64,000 nucleotides of DNA from Prosopocoilus inquinatus. Taxonomy: Eukaryota; Arthropoda; Insecta; Coleoptera; Lucanidae. The notes beneath the pieces were generated by a model. That model made no database searches. It was not told the DNA's origin and was given only the letters and a program-made list of their open reading frames with translations. The stretch covers positions 434,001-498,000 of the forward strand of contig JAYKNF010000023.1 in the NCBI GenBank assembly GCA_036172665.1. Direction: 5' to 3'. Numbering within the stretch: position 1 is the stretch's first letter; every line of letters begins with the position of its first letter. Below are positions 49,235 to 62,059 of the stretch, one piece after another. The translations under genes and the position numbers were made by a program.

Positions 49235-52200
49235 CAACACCTATTAGCGTTGTTCCTGTGATGTATCTAAACGGTCCTTACTTATCTAACATGTTATTTA
49301 ACGTTTGGATGTACTCCAGTAAGTCTGATGTGAGATACAAAGTTTTTGGACGCAGCAGGAGCTGGAAATAGTTTTAAACGAAACAACACGTATTAGCGTT
49401 GTTCCTGTGCCGTATCTAATCGATCCTTACTTATCTATCATGTTATTTGACGTTTGGATGGACTCCAGTAACTCTGATGTGAGATACGACGTTTTCGGAC
49501 GCAGCAGAAGCTGGAAATAGTTTTAAACGAAACAACACGTATTATCGTTGTTCCTGTGATGTATCTAATCGATCCTTACTCATGTATCATGTTATTTGAC
49601 GTTTGGGTGGACTCCAGTAACTCTGATGAGAGATACAAAGATTTCGGACGCAGCAGAAGATGGAAATAGTTTTGAACGATACACCACCTATTAGCGTTGT
49701 TCCTGTGATGTATCTAAACGATCCTTACTTATCTAACATGTTATTTGACGTTTGGATGGACACCAGTGAGTCTGATGTGAGATACAAAGTTTTGGGACGC
49801 AGCAGGAGCTGGAAATAATTTTAAACGAAACAACACGTATTAGCGTTGTTCCTGTGCTGTATCTAATCGATCCTTACTCATCTATCATGTTATTTGACGT
49901 TTGGATGGACTCCAGTAACCCTGACGTGAGATACGAAGTTCTCGGACGCAGCAGAAGCTGGAAATAGTTTTAAACGAAACAACACGTATTAGCGTTGTTT
50001 CTGTGATGTATCTAATCGATCCTTACTCATCTATCATGTTATTTGACGTTTGGATGGACTCCAGTAACTCTGATGTGAGATACAAAGTTTTTATACGCAG
50101 CAGAAGCTGGAAATAGTTTAGAACGAAACAACACGTATTAGCGTTGTTCCTGTGATGTATCTAATCGATCCTTACTTAGCTACTATGTTATTTGACGTTT
50201 CGATGGACTCCAGTAACTCTAATGTGAGATACGAAATTTTCGGACGCAGCAGCAGCTGGAAATAGTTTTAAACGAGACAACACATATTAGCGTTGTTCCT
50301 GTGCTGTATCTAATCGATCCTTACTCATCTATCATGTTATTTGACGTTTCGATGGACTCCAGTAACCCTGACTTGAGATACGAAGTTCTCGGACGCAGCA
50401 GAAGCTGGAAATAGTTTTAAACGAAACAACACGCATTAGCGTTGTTCCTGTGATGTATCTAATCGATCCTTACTCATCTATCATGTTATTTGGCGTTTCG
50501 ATGGACTCCAGTAACTTAGATGTGAGATACGAAGTTCTCGGACGCAGCTGAAGCTAGAAATAATTTTAAACGAAACAACACGCATTAGCGTTGTTCCTGT
50601 GTAGTATCTAATCGATGCTTACTCATCTATCATGTTATTTGACGTTTCGATGGACTCCAGTAACTCTGATGTGAGATACAAAGTTTTTGGACGCAGCAGA
50701 AGCTGGAAATAGTTTTAAACGAAACAATACGTATTAGCGTTGTTCCTGTGATGTATCTAATCGATCCTTACTCATCTATCATGTTATTTGACGTTTCGAT
50801 GGACTCAAGTAACTCTAATGTGAGAAACGAAATTTTCGGACGCAGCAGAAGCTGGAAATAGTTTTAAACGAAACAACACGCATTAGCGTTGTTCCTGTGA
50901 TGTATCTAATCGATCCTTACTTATCTATCATGTTATTTGACGTTTGGATGGACTCCAGTAACCCTGACGTGAGATACGAAGTTCTAGGACGCAGCAGAAG
51001 CTGGAAATAGTTTTAAACGAAACAACACGCATTAGCGTTGTTCCTGTGATGTATCTAATCGATCCTTACTCATCTATCATGTTATTTGGCGTTTCGATGG
51101 ACTCCAGTAACTTAGATTTGAGATACGAAGTTCTCGGACGCAGCTGAAGCTAGAAATAGTTTTGAACGAAACAACACGCATTAGCGTTGTTCCTGTAATG
51201 TATCTAACCGATCCTTACTCATCTATCATGTTATTTGACGTTCGGACGGACTCCAGTAACTCTGATGAGAGATACAAAGTTCTCGGACGCAGTAGAAACT
51301 GGAAATAGTTTTGAACGAAGCAACACGTATTAGCGTTGTTCCTGTGATGTATCTAATCGATCCTTACTTATCTACTATGTTATTTGACGTTTCGATGGAC
51401 TCCAGTAACTCTAAAGTGAGATACGAAATTCTCGGTCGCAGCAGCAGCTGGAAATAGTTTCAAACGAAACAACACATATTAGCGTTGTTCCTGTGATGTA
51501 TCTAACCGATCCTTACTCATCTATCATGTTATTTGACGTTCGGACGGACTCCAGTAACTCTGATGAGAGATACAAAGTTCTCGGACGCAGTAGAAACTGG
51601 AAATAGTTTTGAACGAAGCAACACGTATTAGCGTTGTTCCTGTGATGTATCTAATCGATCCTTACTCATATATCATGTTATTTGGCGTTTCGATGGACTC
51701 CAGTAGCTCTGATGTGAGATACGACGTTTTCGGACGCAGCAGAAGCTGGAAATAGTTTTAAACGAAACAATACGCATTAGCGTTGTTCCTGTGATGTATC
51801 TAATCGATCCTTACTCATCTATCATGTTATTTGACGTTTGGATGGACTCCAGTAACTCTGATGAGAGATACAAAGATTTCGGACGCAGCAGAAGCTGGAA
51901 ATAGTTTTGAACGAAACAACACCTATTAGCGTTGTTCCTGTGATGTATCTAAACGATCCTTACTTATCTAACATGTTATTTAACGTTTGGATGTACTCCA
52001 GTAAGTCTGATGTGAGATACAAAGTTTTTGGACGCAGCAGGAGCTGGAAATAGTTTTAAACGAAACAACACGTACTAGCGTTGTTCCTGTGCCGTATCTA
52101 ATCGATCCTTACTTATCTATCATGTTATTTGACGTTTGGATGGACTCCAGTAACTCTGATGTGAGATACGACGTTTTCGGACGCAGCAGAAGCTGGAAAT

Positions 52201-52512
52201 AGTTTTAAACGAAACAACACGTATTATCGTTGTTCCTGTGATGTATCTAATCGATCCTTACTCATGTATCATGTTATTTGACGTTTGGGTGGACTCCAGT
52301 AACTCTGATGAGAGATATAAAGATTTCGGACGCAGCAGAAGCTGGAAATAGTTTTGAACGATACACCACCTATTAGCGTTGTTCCTGTGATGTATCTAAA
52401 CGATCCTTACTTATCTAACATGTTATTTGACGTTTGGATGGACACCAGTGAGTCTGATGTGAGATACAAAGTTTTGGGACGCAGCAGGAGCTGGAAATAG
52501 TTTTAAACGAAA
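49235..52512. repeat. 22-unit block paired with 35829-38953
   Basis: 3278 bp (22 x 149). Same order as 35829-38953 plus one F unit (50874-51022, TTCTAGGACG). Private changes include GCAGAAGATGG near 49652, TTTTTATACGC near 50089, AACCCTGACTTG near 50365, CGATGCTTAC near 50614, GACTCAAGTAAC near 50804 and CTCGGTCGC near 51433. Confidence 0.88.
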
Positions 52513-52810
52513 CAACACGTATTAGCGTTGTTCCTGTGCTGTATCTAATCGATCCTTACTTATCTATCATGTTATTTGACGTTTGGATGGACTCCAGTAA
52601 CCCTGACGTGAGATACGAAGTTCTCGGACGCACCAGAAGCTGGAAATAGTTTTAAACGAAACAACACGCATTAGCGTTGTTCCTGTGATGTATCTAATCG
52701 ATCCTTACTTATCTATCATGTTATTTGACATTTGGATGGACTCCAGTAAGTCTGATGTGAGATACAAAGTTTCTGGACGCAGCAGGAGCTGGAAATAGTT
52801 TTAAACGAAA

Positions 52811-52958
52811 CAACACATATTAGCGTTGTTCCTGTGATATATCTAATCGATCCTTACTCATCTATCATGTTATTTGGCGTTTCGATGACTCCAGTAGCTC
52901 TGATTTGAGATACGACGTTTTCGGACGCAGCAGAAGCTGGAAATAGTTTTAAACGAAA
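52811..52958. repeat. 148-bp unit with a 1-bp deletion
   Basis: Reads TTTCGATGACTCC instead of TTTCGATGGACTCC near 52882-52889, the only single-base deletion I found. The corresponding unit in the second copy (54874-55022) has the full sequence. Both share TGATATATC and CTCTGATTTGAG. Confidence 0.9.
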
Positions 52959-53098
52959 CAACACGCATTCCTGTGATGTATCTAATCGATCCTTACTCAT
53001 CTATCATGTTATGTGATGTTTCGATGGACTCCAGTAACTCTAATGTGAGATACGAAATTTTCGGACGCAGCAGCAGCTGGAAATAGTTTGAAACGAAA
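52959..53098. repeat. 140-bp unit with a 9-bp deletion (third of four)
   Basis: Carries the same CACGCATTCCTG deletion and TTATGTGA variant as the units at 19308 and 21087, but the right half is class C (AACTCTAATGTG, CGAAATTTTCGG, CAGCAGCAGCTGG, GTTTGAAACG). It is therefore a chimera between that lineage and class C. Confidence 0.9.
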
Positions 53099-53247
53099 CA
53101 ACACATATTAGCGTTGTTCCTGTGATGTATCTAATCGATCCTTACTCATCTATCATGTTATTTGACGTTTGGACGGACTCCAGTAACTCTGATGAGAGAT
53201 ACAAAGTTCTCGGACGTAGTAGAAGCTGGAAATAGTTTTGAACGAAA

Positions 53248-53383
53248 CAACACGTATTAGCGTTGTTCCTGTTATGTATCTAATCGATCCTTACTTAGCT
53301 ACTATGTTATTTGACGTTTTAACCCTGACGTGAGATACGAAGTTCTCGGACGCACCAGAAGCTGGAAATAGTTTTAAACGAAA
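53248..53383. repeat. 136-bp chimeric unit at a deletion junction
   Basis: The left part is class C (TTAGCTACTATG, GACGTTT to 53319) and the right part is class F with CACCAGAAG (TAACCCTGACG from 53320), with 13 bp missing at the join. In the related copy the same two flanks are separated by the C unit at about 55312 and the F unit at about 56057, so relative to that copy 758 bp (five units plus 13 bp) are absent. The junction has essentially no microhomology. Confidence 0.9.
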
Positions 53384-54724
53384 CAACACGCATTAGCGTT
53401 GTTCCTGTGATGTATCTAATCGATCCTTACTCATCTATCATGTTATTTGGCGTTACGATGGACTCCAGTAACTTAGATGTGAGATACGAAGTTCTCGGAC
53501 GCAGCTGAAGCTAGAAATAGTTTTAAACGAAACAGCACGCATTAGCGTTGTTCCTGTGATGTATCTAATCGATCCTTACTTATCTATCATGTTATTTGAC
53601 GTTTGGATGGACTCCAGTAACCCTGACGTGAGATACGAAGTTCTCGGACGCAGCAGAAGCTGGAAATAGTTTTAAACGAAGCAACAGGCATTAGCGTTGT
53701 TCCTGTGATGTATCTAATCGATCCTTACTCATCTATCATGTTATTTGACGTTTCGATGGACTCCAGTAACTCTGTTGTGAGATACGACGTTTCCGGACGC
53801 AGCAGAAGCTGGAAATAGTTTTAAACGAAACAACACGTATTAGCGTTGTTCCTGTGATGTATCTAATCGATCCTTACTCATCTATCATGTTATTTGACGT
53901 TTGGATGGACTCCAGTAACTAGGATGAGAGATACAAAGATTTCGGACGCAGCAGAAGCTGGAAATAGTTTTGAACGAAACAACACCTATTAGCGTTGTTC
54001 CTGTGATGTATCTAAACGGTCCTTACTTATCTAACATGTTATTTAACGTTTGGATGTACTCCAGTAAGTCTGATGTGAGATACAAAGTTTTTGGACGCAG
54101 CAGGAGCTGGAAATAGTTTTAAACGAAACAACACGTATTAGCGTTGTTCCTGTGCCGTATCTAATCGATCCTTACTTATCTATCATGTTATTTGACGTTT
54201 GGATGGACTCCAGTAACTCTGATGTGAGATACGACGTTTTCGGACGCAGCAGAAGCTGGAAATAGTTTTAAACGAAACAACACGTATTATCGTTGTTCCT
54301 GTGATGTATCTAATCGATCCTTACTCATGTATCATGTTATTTGACGTTTGGGTGGACTCCAGTAACTCTGATGAGAGATACAAAGATTTCGGAGGCAGCA
54401 GAAGCTGGAAATAGTTTTGAACGATACACCACCTATTAGCGTTGTTCCTGTGATGTATCTAAACGATCCTTACTTATCTAACATGTTATTTGACGTTTGG
54501 ATGGACACCAGTGAGTCTGATGTGAGATACAAAGTTTTGGGACGCAGCAGGAGCTGGAAATAGTTTTAAACGAAACAACACGTATTAGCGTTGTTCCTGT
54601 GCTGTATCTAATCGATCCTTACTTATCTATCATGTTATTTGACGTTTGGATGGACTCCAGTAACCCTGACGTGAGATACGAAGTTCTCGGACGCACCAGA
54701 AGCTGGAAATAGTTTTAAACGAAA

Positions 54725-57546
54725 CAACACGCATTGGCGTTGTTCCTGTGATGTATCTAATCGATCCTTACTTATCTATCATGTTATTTGACATTTGGAT
54801 GGACTCCAGTAAGTCTGATGTGAGATACAAAGTTTTTGGACGCAGCAGGAGCTGGAAATAGTTTTAAACGAAACAACACATATTAGCGTTGTTCCTGTGA
54901 TATATCTAATCGATCCTTACTCATCTATCATGTTATTTGGCGTTTCGATGGACTCCAGTAGCTCTGATTTGAGATACGACGTTTTCGGACGCAGCAGAAG
55001 CTGGAAATAGTTTTAAAAGAAACAACACGCATTCCTGTGATGTATCTAATCGATCCTTACTCATCTATCATGTTATGTGACGTTTCGATGGACTCCAGTT
55101 AATCTAATGTGAGATACGAAATTTTCGGACGCAGCAGCAGCTGGAAATAGTTTGAAACGAAACAACACATATTAGCGTTGTTCCTGTGATGTATCTAATC
55201 GATCCTTACTCATCTATCATGTTATTTGACGTTTGGACGGACTCCAGTAACTCTGATGAGACATACAAAGTTCTCGGACGTAGTAGAAGCTGGAAATAGT
55301 TTTGAACGAAACAACACGTATTAGCGTTGTTCCTGTTATGTATCTAATCGATCCTTACTTAGCTACTATGTTATTTGACGTTTCGATGGACTCCAGTAAC
55401 TCTAATGTGAGATACGAAATTTTCGGACGCAGCAGCAGCTGGAAATAGTTTTAAACGAAACATCACATATTAGCGTTGTTCCTGTGATGTATCTAATCGA
55501 TCCTTACTCATCTATCATGTTATTTGACGTTTGGACGGACTCCAGTAACTCTGATGAGAGATACAAAGTTCTCGGACGTAGTAGAAGCTGGAAATAGTTT
55601 TAAACGAAACATCACATATTAGCGTTGTTCCTGTGATGTATCTAAGCGATCCTTACTTATCTATCATGTTATTTGACGTTTGGATGGACTCCAGTAACTC
55701 TGATGTGAGATACGACGTTTTCGGACGCAGCAGAAGCTGGAAATAGTTTTAAACGAAACAACACGTATTATCGTTGTTCCTGTGATGTATCTAATCGATC
55801 CTTACTCATGTATCATGTTAATTGACGTTTGGGTGGACTCCAGTAACTCTGATGTGAGATACGACGTTTTCGGACGCAGCAGAAGCTGGAAATAGTTTTA
55901 AACGAAACAACACGTATTAGCGTTGTTCCTGTGATGTATCTAATCGATCCTTACTCATCTATCATGTTATTTGACGTTTGGATGGACTCCAGTAACTCTG
56001 ATGTGAGATACAAAGTTTTTGGACGCAGCAGAAGCTGGAAATAGTTTTGAACGAAACAACACGTATTAGCGTTGTTCCTGTGATGTATCTAATCGATCCT
56101 TACTTATCTATCATGTTATTTGACGTTTGGATGGACTCCAGTAACCCTGACGTGAGATACGAAGTTCTCGGACGCACCAGAAGCTGGAAATAGTTTTAAA
56201 CGAAACAACACGCATTAGCGTTGTTCCTGTGATGTATCTAATCGATCCTTACTCATCTATCATGTTATTTGGCGTTACGATGGACTCCAGTAACTTAGAT
56301 GTGAGATACGAAGTTCTCGGACGCAGCTGAAGCTAGAAATAGTTTTAAACGAAACAACACGCATTAGCGTTGTTCCTGTGATGTATCTAATCGATCCTTA
56401 CTTATCTATCATGTTATTTGACGTTTGGATGGACTCCAGTAACCCTGACGTGAGATACGAAGTTCTCGGACGCAGCAGAAGCTGGAAATAGTTTTAAACG
56501 AAGCAACAGGCATTAGCGTTGTTCCTGTGATGTATCTAATCGATCCTTACTCATCTATCATGTTATTTGACGTTTCGATGGACTCCAGTAACTCTGTTGT
56601 GAGATACGACGTTTCCGGACGCAGCAGAAGCTGGAAATAGTTTTAAACGAAACAACACGTATTAGCGTTGTTCCTGTGATGTATCTAATCGATCCTTACT
56701 CATCTATCATGTTATTTGACGTTTGGATGGACTCCAGTAACTAGGATGAGAGATACAAAGATTTCGGACGCAGCAGAAGCTGGAAATAGTTTTGAACGAA
56801 ACAACACCTATTAGCGTTGTTCCTGTGATGTATCTAAACGGTCCTTACTTATCTAACATGTTATTTAACGTTTGGATGTACTCCAGTAAGTCTGATGTGA
56901 GATACAAAGTTTTTGGAGGCAGCAGGAGCTGGAAATAGTTTTAAACGAAACAACACGTATTAGCGTTGTTCCTGTGCCGTATCTAATCGATCCTTACTTA
57001 TCTATCATGTTATTTGACGTTTGGATGGACTCCAGTAACTCTGATGTGAGATACGACGTTTTCGGACGCAGCAGAAGCTGGAAATAGTTTTAAACGAAAC
57101 AACACGTATTATCGTTGTTCCTGTGATGTATCTAATCGATCCTTACTCATGTATCATGTTATTTGACGTTTGGGTGGACTCCAGTAACTCTGATGAGAGA
57201 TACAAAGATTTCGGACGCAGCAGAAGCTGGAAATAGTTTTGAACGATACACCACCTATTAGCGTTGTTCCTGTGATGTATCTAAACGATCCTTACTTATC
57301 TAACATGTTATTTGACGTTTGGATGGACACCAGTGAGTCTGATGTGAGATACAAAGTTTTGGGACGCAGCAGGAGCTGGAAATAGTTTTAAACGAAACAA
57401 CACGTATTAGCGTTGTTTCTGTGATGTATCTAATCGATCCTTACTCATCTATCATGTTATTTGACGTTTGGATGGACTCCAGTAACTCTGATGTGAGATA
57501 CAAAGTTTTTGGACGCAGCAGAAGCTGGAAATAGTTTAGAACGAAA
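54725..57546. repeat. 19-unit block, longer copy of 52662-54724
   Basis: 2822 bp, equal to 19 x 149 minus the 9-bp deletion at 55023-55162. It has the same leading units as 52662 on (GACATTTGG, TGATATATC with GATTTGAG, the 140-bp unit, the D sub-type, GTTATGTATC), then five units missing from the first copy, then F (CACCAGAAG), B, F, GCAACAGGCATT, GTTGTGAG, AACTAGGATGAG, E (AAACGGTCC), G and E again. Private changes include CACGCATTGGCG near 54729, CAGTTAATCTAATG near 55096 and TTAATTGACG near 55819. Confidence 0.86.
55023..55162. repeat. 140-bp unit with a 9-bp deletion (fourth of four)
   Basis: Copy of 52959-53098 in the second block: CACGCATTCCTG deletion, TTATGTGA, class C right half. 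It differs by CTCCAGTTAATC where the other has CTCCAGTAACTC. Confidence 0.9.
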
Positions 57547-60500
57547 CAACACATATTAGCGTTGTTCCTGTGATGTATCTAATCGATCCTTACTTAGCTA
57601 CTATGTTATTTGACGTTTCGATGGACTCCAGTAACTCTAATGTGAGATACGAAATTTTCGGACGCAGCAGCAGCTGGAAATAGTTTTAAACGAGACAACA
57701 CATATTAGCGTTGTTCCTGTGCTGTATCTAATCGATCCTTACTCATCTATCATGTTATTTGACGTTTCGATGGACTCCAGTAACTCTGATGTGAGATACA
57801 AAGTTTTTTGACGCAGCAGAAGCTGGAAATAGTTTTAAACGAAACAATACGCATTAGCGTTGTTCCTGTGATGTATCTAATCGATCCTTACTCATCTATC
57901 ATGTTATTTGGCGTTTCGATGGACTCCAGTAACTTTGATGTGAGATACGAAGTTCTCGGACGCAGCTGAAGCTAGAAATAGTTTTAAACGAAACAACACG
58001 TAGTAGCGTTGTTCCTGTGTAGTATCTAATCGATCCTTACTCATCTATCATGTTATTTGACGTTTCGATGGACTCCAGTAACTCTGATGTGAGATACAAA
58101 GTTTTTGGACGCAGCAGAAGCTGGAAATAGTTTTAAACGAAACAACACGCATTAGCGTTGTTCCTGTGATGTATCTAATCGATCCTTACTTATCTATCAT
58201 GTTATTTGACGTTTGGATGGACTCCAGTAACCCTGACGTGAGATACGAAGTTCTCGGACGCAGCAAAAGCTGGAAATAGTTTTAAACGAAACAACACGTA
58301 TTAGCGTTGTTCCTGTGATGTATCTAATCGATCCTTACTCATCTATCATGTTATTTGACGTTTCGATGGACTCCAGTAACTCTAATGTGAGAAACGAAAT
58401 TTTCGGACGCAGCAGAAGCTGGAAATAGTTTTAAACTAAACAACACGCATTAGCGTTGTTCCTGTGATGTATCTAATCGATCCTTACTCATCTATCATGT
58501 TATTTGGCGTTTCGATGGACTCCAGTAACTTAGATGTGAGATACGAAGTTCTCGGACGCAGCTGAAGCTAGAAATAGTTTTAAACGAAACAACACGCATT
58601 AGCGTTGTTCCTGTGATGTATCTAATCGATCCTTACTCATCTATCATGTTATTTGACGTTTCGATGGACTCCAGTATCTCTGATGTGAGATACAAAGTTT
58701 TTGGACGCAGCAGAAGCTGGAAATAGTTTTAAACGAAACAACACGTATTAGCGTTGTTCCTGTGATGTATCTAATCGATCCTTACTCATCAATCATGTTA
58801 TTTGACGTTTCGATGGACTCCAGTAACTCTAATGTGAGAAACGAAATTTTCGGACGCAGCAGAAGCTGGAAATAGTTTTAAACGAAACAACACGCATTAG
58901 CGTTGTTCCTGTGATGTATCTAATCGATCCTTACTTATCTATCATGTTATTTGACGTTTGGATGGACTCCAGTAACCCTGACGTGAGATACGAAGTTCTA
59001 GGACGCAGCAGAAGCTGGAAATAGTTTTAAACGAAACAACACGCATTAGCGTTGTTCCTGTGATGTATCTAATCGATCCTTACTCATCTATCATGTTATT
59101 TGGCGTTTCGATGGACTCCAGTAACTTAGATGTGAGATACGAAGTTCTCGGACGCAGCTGAAGCTAGAAATAGTTTTAAACGAAACAACACGCATTAGCG
59201 TTGTTCCTGTGATGTATCTAACCGATCCTTACTCATCTATCATGTTATTTGACGTTCGGACGGACTCCAGTAACTCTGATGAGAGATACAAAGTTCTCGG
59301 ACGCAGTAGAAACTGGAAATAGTTTTGAACGAAGCAACACGTATTAGCGTTGTTCCTGTGATGTATCTAATCGATCCTTACTTATCTACTATGTTATTTG
59401 ACGTTTCGATGGACTCCAGTAACTCTAAAGTGAGATACGAAATTCTCGGACGCAGCAGCAGCTGGAAATAGTTTCAAACGAAACAACACATATTAGCGTT
59501 GTTCCTGTGATGTATCTAACCGATCCTTACTCATCTATCATGTTATTTGACGTTCGGACGGACTCCAGTAACTCTGATGAGAGATACAAAGTTCTCGGAC
59601 GCAGTAGAAACTGGAAATAGTTTTGAACGAAGCAACACGTATTAGCGTTGTTCCTGTGATGTATCTAATCGATCCTTACTCATATATCATGTTATTTGGC
59701 GTTTCGATGGACTCCAGTAGCTCTGATGTGAGATACGACGTTTTCGGACGCAGCAGAAGCTGGAAATAATTTTAAACGAAACAATACGCATTAGCGTTGT
59801 TCCTGTGATGTATCTAATCGATCCTTACTCATCTATCATGTTATTTGGCGTTTCGATGGACTCCAGTAACTTTGATGTGAGATACGAAGTTCTCGGACGC
59901 AGCTGAAGCTAGAAATAGTTTTAAACGAAACAACACGTAGTAGCGTTGTTCCTGTGATGTATCTAATCGATCCTTACTCATCTATCATGTTATTTGACGT
60001 TTGGATGGACTCCAGTATCTCTGATGAGAGATACAAAGATTTCGGACGCAGCAGAAGCTGGAAATAGTTTTGAAAGAAACAACACCTATTAGCGTTGTTC
60101 CTGTGATGTATCTAAACGATCCTTACTTATCTAACATGTTATTTGACGTTTGGATGGACACCAGTGAGTCTGATGTGAGATACAAAGTTTTGGGACGCAG
60201 CAGGAGCTGGAAATAGTTTTAAACGAAACAACACGTATTAGCGTTGTTCCTGTGCTGTATCTAATCGATCCTTACTCATCTATCATGTTATTTGACGTTT
60301 GGATGGACTCCAGTAACCCTGACGTGAGATACGAAGTTCTCGGACGCAGCAGAAGCTGGAAATAGTTTTAAACGAAACAACACGTATTAGCGTTGTTTCT
60401 GTGATGTATCTAATCGATCCTTACTCATCTATCATGTTATTTGACGTTTGGATGGACTCCAGTAACTCTGATGTGAGATACAAAGTTTTTGGACGCAGCA

Positions 60501-62059
60501 GAAGCTGGAAATAGTTTAGAACGAAACAACACGTATTAGCGTTGTTCCTGGGATGTATCTAATCGATCCTTACTTAGCTACTATGTTATTTGACGTTTCG
60601 ATGGACTCCAGTAACTCTAATGTGAGATACGAAATTTTCGGACGCAGCAGCAGCTGGAAATAGTTTTAAACGAGACAACACATATTAGCGTTGTTCCTGT
60701 GCTGTATCTAATCGATCCTTACTCATCTATCATGTTATTTGACGTTTCGATGGACTCCAGTAACTCTGATGTGAGATACAAAGTTTTTGGACGCAGCAGA
60801 AGCTGGAAATAGTTTTAAACGAAACAACACGCATTAGCGTTGTTCCTGTGATGTATCTAATCGATCCTTACTCATCTATCATGTTATTTGGCGTTTCGAT
60901 GGACTCCAGTAACTTAGATGTGAGATACGAAGTTCTCGGACGCAGCTGAAGCTAGAAATAGTTTTAAACGAAACAACACGTATTAGCGTTGTTCCTGTGA
61001 TGTATCTAATCGATCCTTACTTAGCTACTATGTTATTTGACGTTTCGATGGACTCCAATAACTCTAATGTGAGATACGAAATTTTCGGACGCAGCAGCAG
61101 CTGGAAATAGTTTTAAACGAGACAATACATATTAGCGTTGTTCCTGTGCTGTATCTAATCGATCCTTACTCATCTATCATGTTATTTGACGTTTCGATGG
61201 ACTCCAGTAACTCTGATGTGAGATACAAAGTTTTTTTGGATGGACTCCAGTAACCCTGACGTGAGATACGAAGTTCTAGGACGCAGCAGAAGCTGGAAAT
61301 AGTTTTAAACGAAACAACACGCATTAGCGTTGTTCCTGTGATGTATCTAATCGATCCTTACTCATATATCATGTTATTTGGCGTTTCGATGGACTCCAGT
61401 AGCTCTGATGTGAGATACGACGTTTCCGGACGCAGCAGAAGCTGGAAATAGTTTTAAACGAAACAACACGTATTAGCGTTGTTCCTGTGATGTATCTAAT
61501 CGATCCTTACTTAGCTACTATGTTATTTGACGTTTCGATGGACTCCAGTAACTCTAATGTGAGATACGAAATTTTCGGACGCAGCAGCAGCTGGAAATAG
61601 TTTTAAACGAGACAACACATATTAGCGTTGTTCCTGTGCTGTATCTAATCGATCCTTACTCATATATCATGTTATTTGGCGTTTCGATGGAATCCAGTAA
61701 CTTTGATGTGAGATACGAAGTTCTCGGACGCAGCTGAAGCTAGAAATAGTTTTAAACGAAACAACACGTAGTAGCGTTGTTCCTGTGATGTATCTAATCG
61801 ATCCTTACTCATCTATCATGTTATTTGACGTTTGGATGGACTCCAGTAACTCTGATGAGAGATACAAAGATTTCGGACGCAGCAGAAGCTGGAAATAGTT
61901 TTGAAAGAAACAACACGTATTAGCGTTGTTCCTGTGCTGTATCTAATCGATCCTTACTTATCTATCATGTTATTTGACGTTTGGGTGGACTCCAGTAACT
62001 CTGATGAGAGATACAAAGATTTCGGACGCAGCAGAAGCTGGAAATAGTTTTGAACGATA
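57547..62059. repeat. Mosaic satellite segment with HOR fragments
   Basis: Classes A, B, C, D, F, H with TGTAGTATC and AGAAACG units. The stretch 58441 to about 60080 follows the order of 39997 to about 41636 (offset 18444), sharing AAACTAAACAAC and CAGTATCTCTG. The GTTTCTG marker units at 57415 and 60395 are 2980 bp (20 units) apart, but the unit orders after them agree for only about four units, so this is a recurrent module rather than a clean 20-unit HOR. No gene was seen. Confidence 0.85.
61123..61314. repeat. Two units fused at a T-tract deletion junction
   Basis: A class A unit runs to AAAGTTTTT (61235) and continues directly as TTGGATGGACTCC of an F unit with TTCTAGGACG, giving a run of seven T at 61231-61237. 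The fused pair is 192 bp, 106 bp short of two units. In the parallel region at the window end the same flanks are at 63215 and 63769, so the actual loss relative to that copy is 553 bp (three units plus 106 bp). The five-T and three-T runs at the two breakpoints suggest short-homology joining. Confidence 0.92.

Larger units (their letters stand above)
52662..54724. repeat. 14-unit block with four indels, copy 1
   Basis: Starts with a unit carrying GACATTTGG and is repeated from 54725. The offset of 2063 equals 14 x 149 minus 23, which is the sum of the deletions in this copy (1 bp near 52886, 9 bp near 52967, 13 bp at 53319). Compared with the second copy, five whole units are also missing at the 53319 junction. 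Four units in about 720 bp carry or border an indel here, the densest cluster in the window. Confidence 0.88.
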
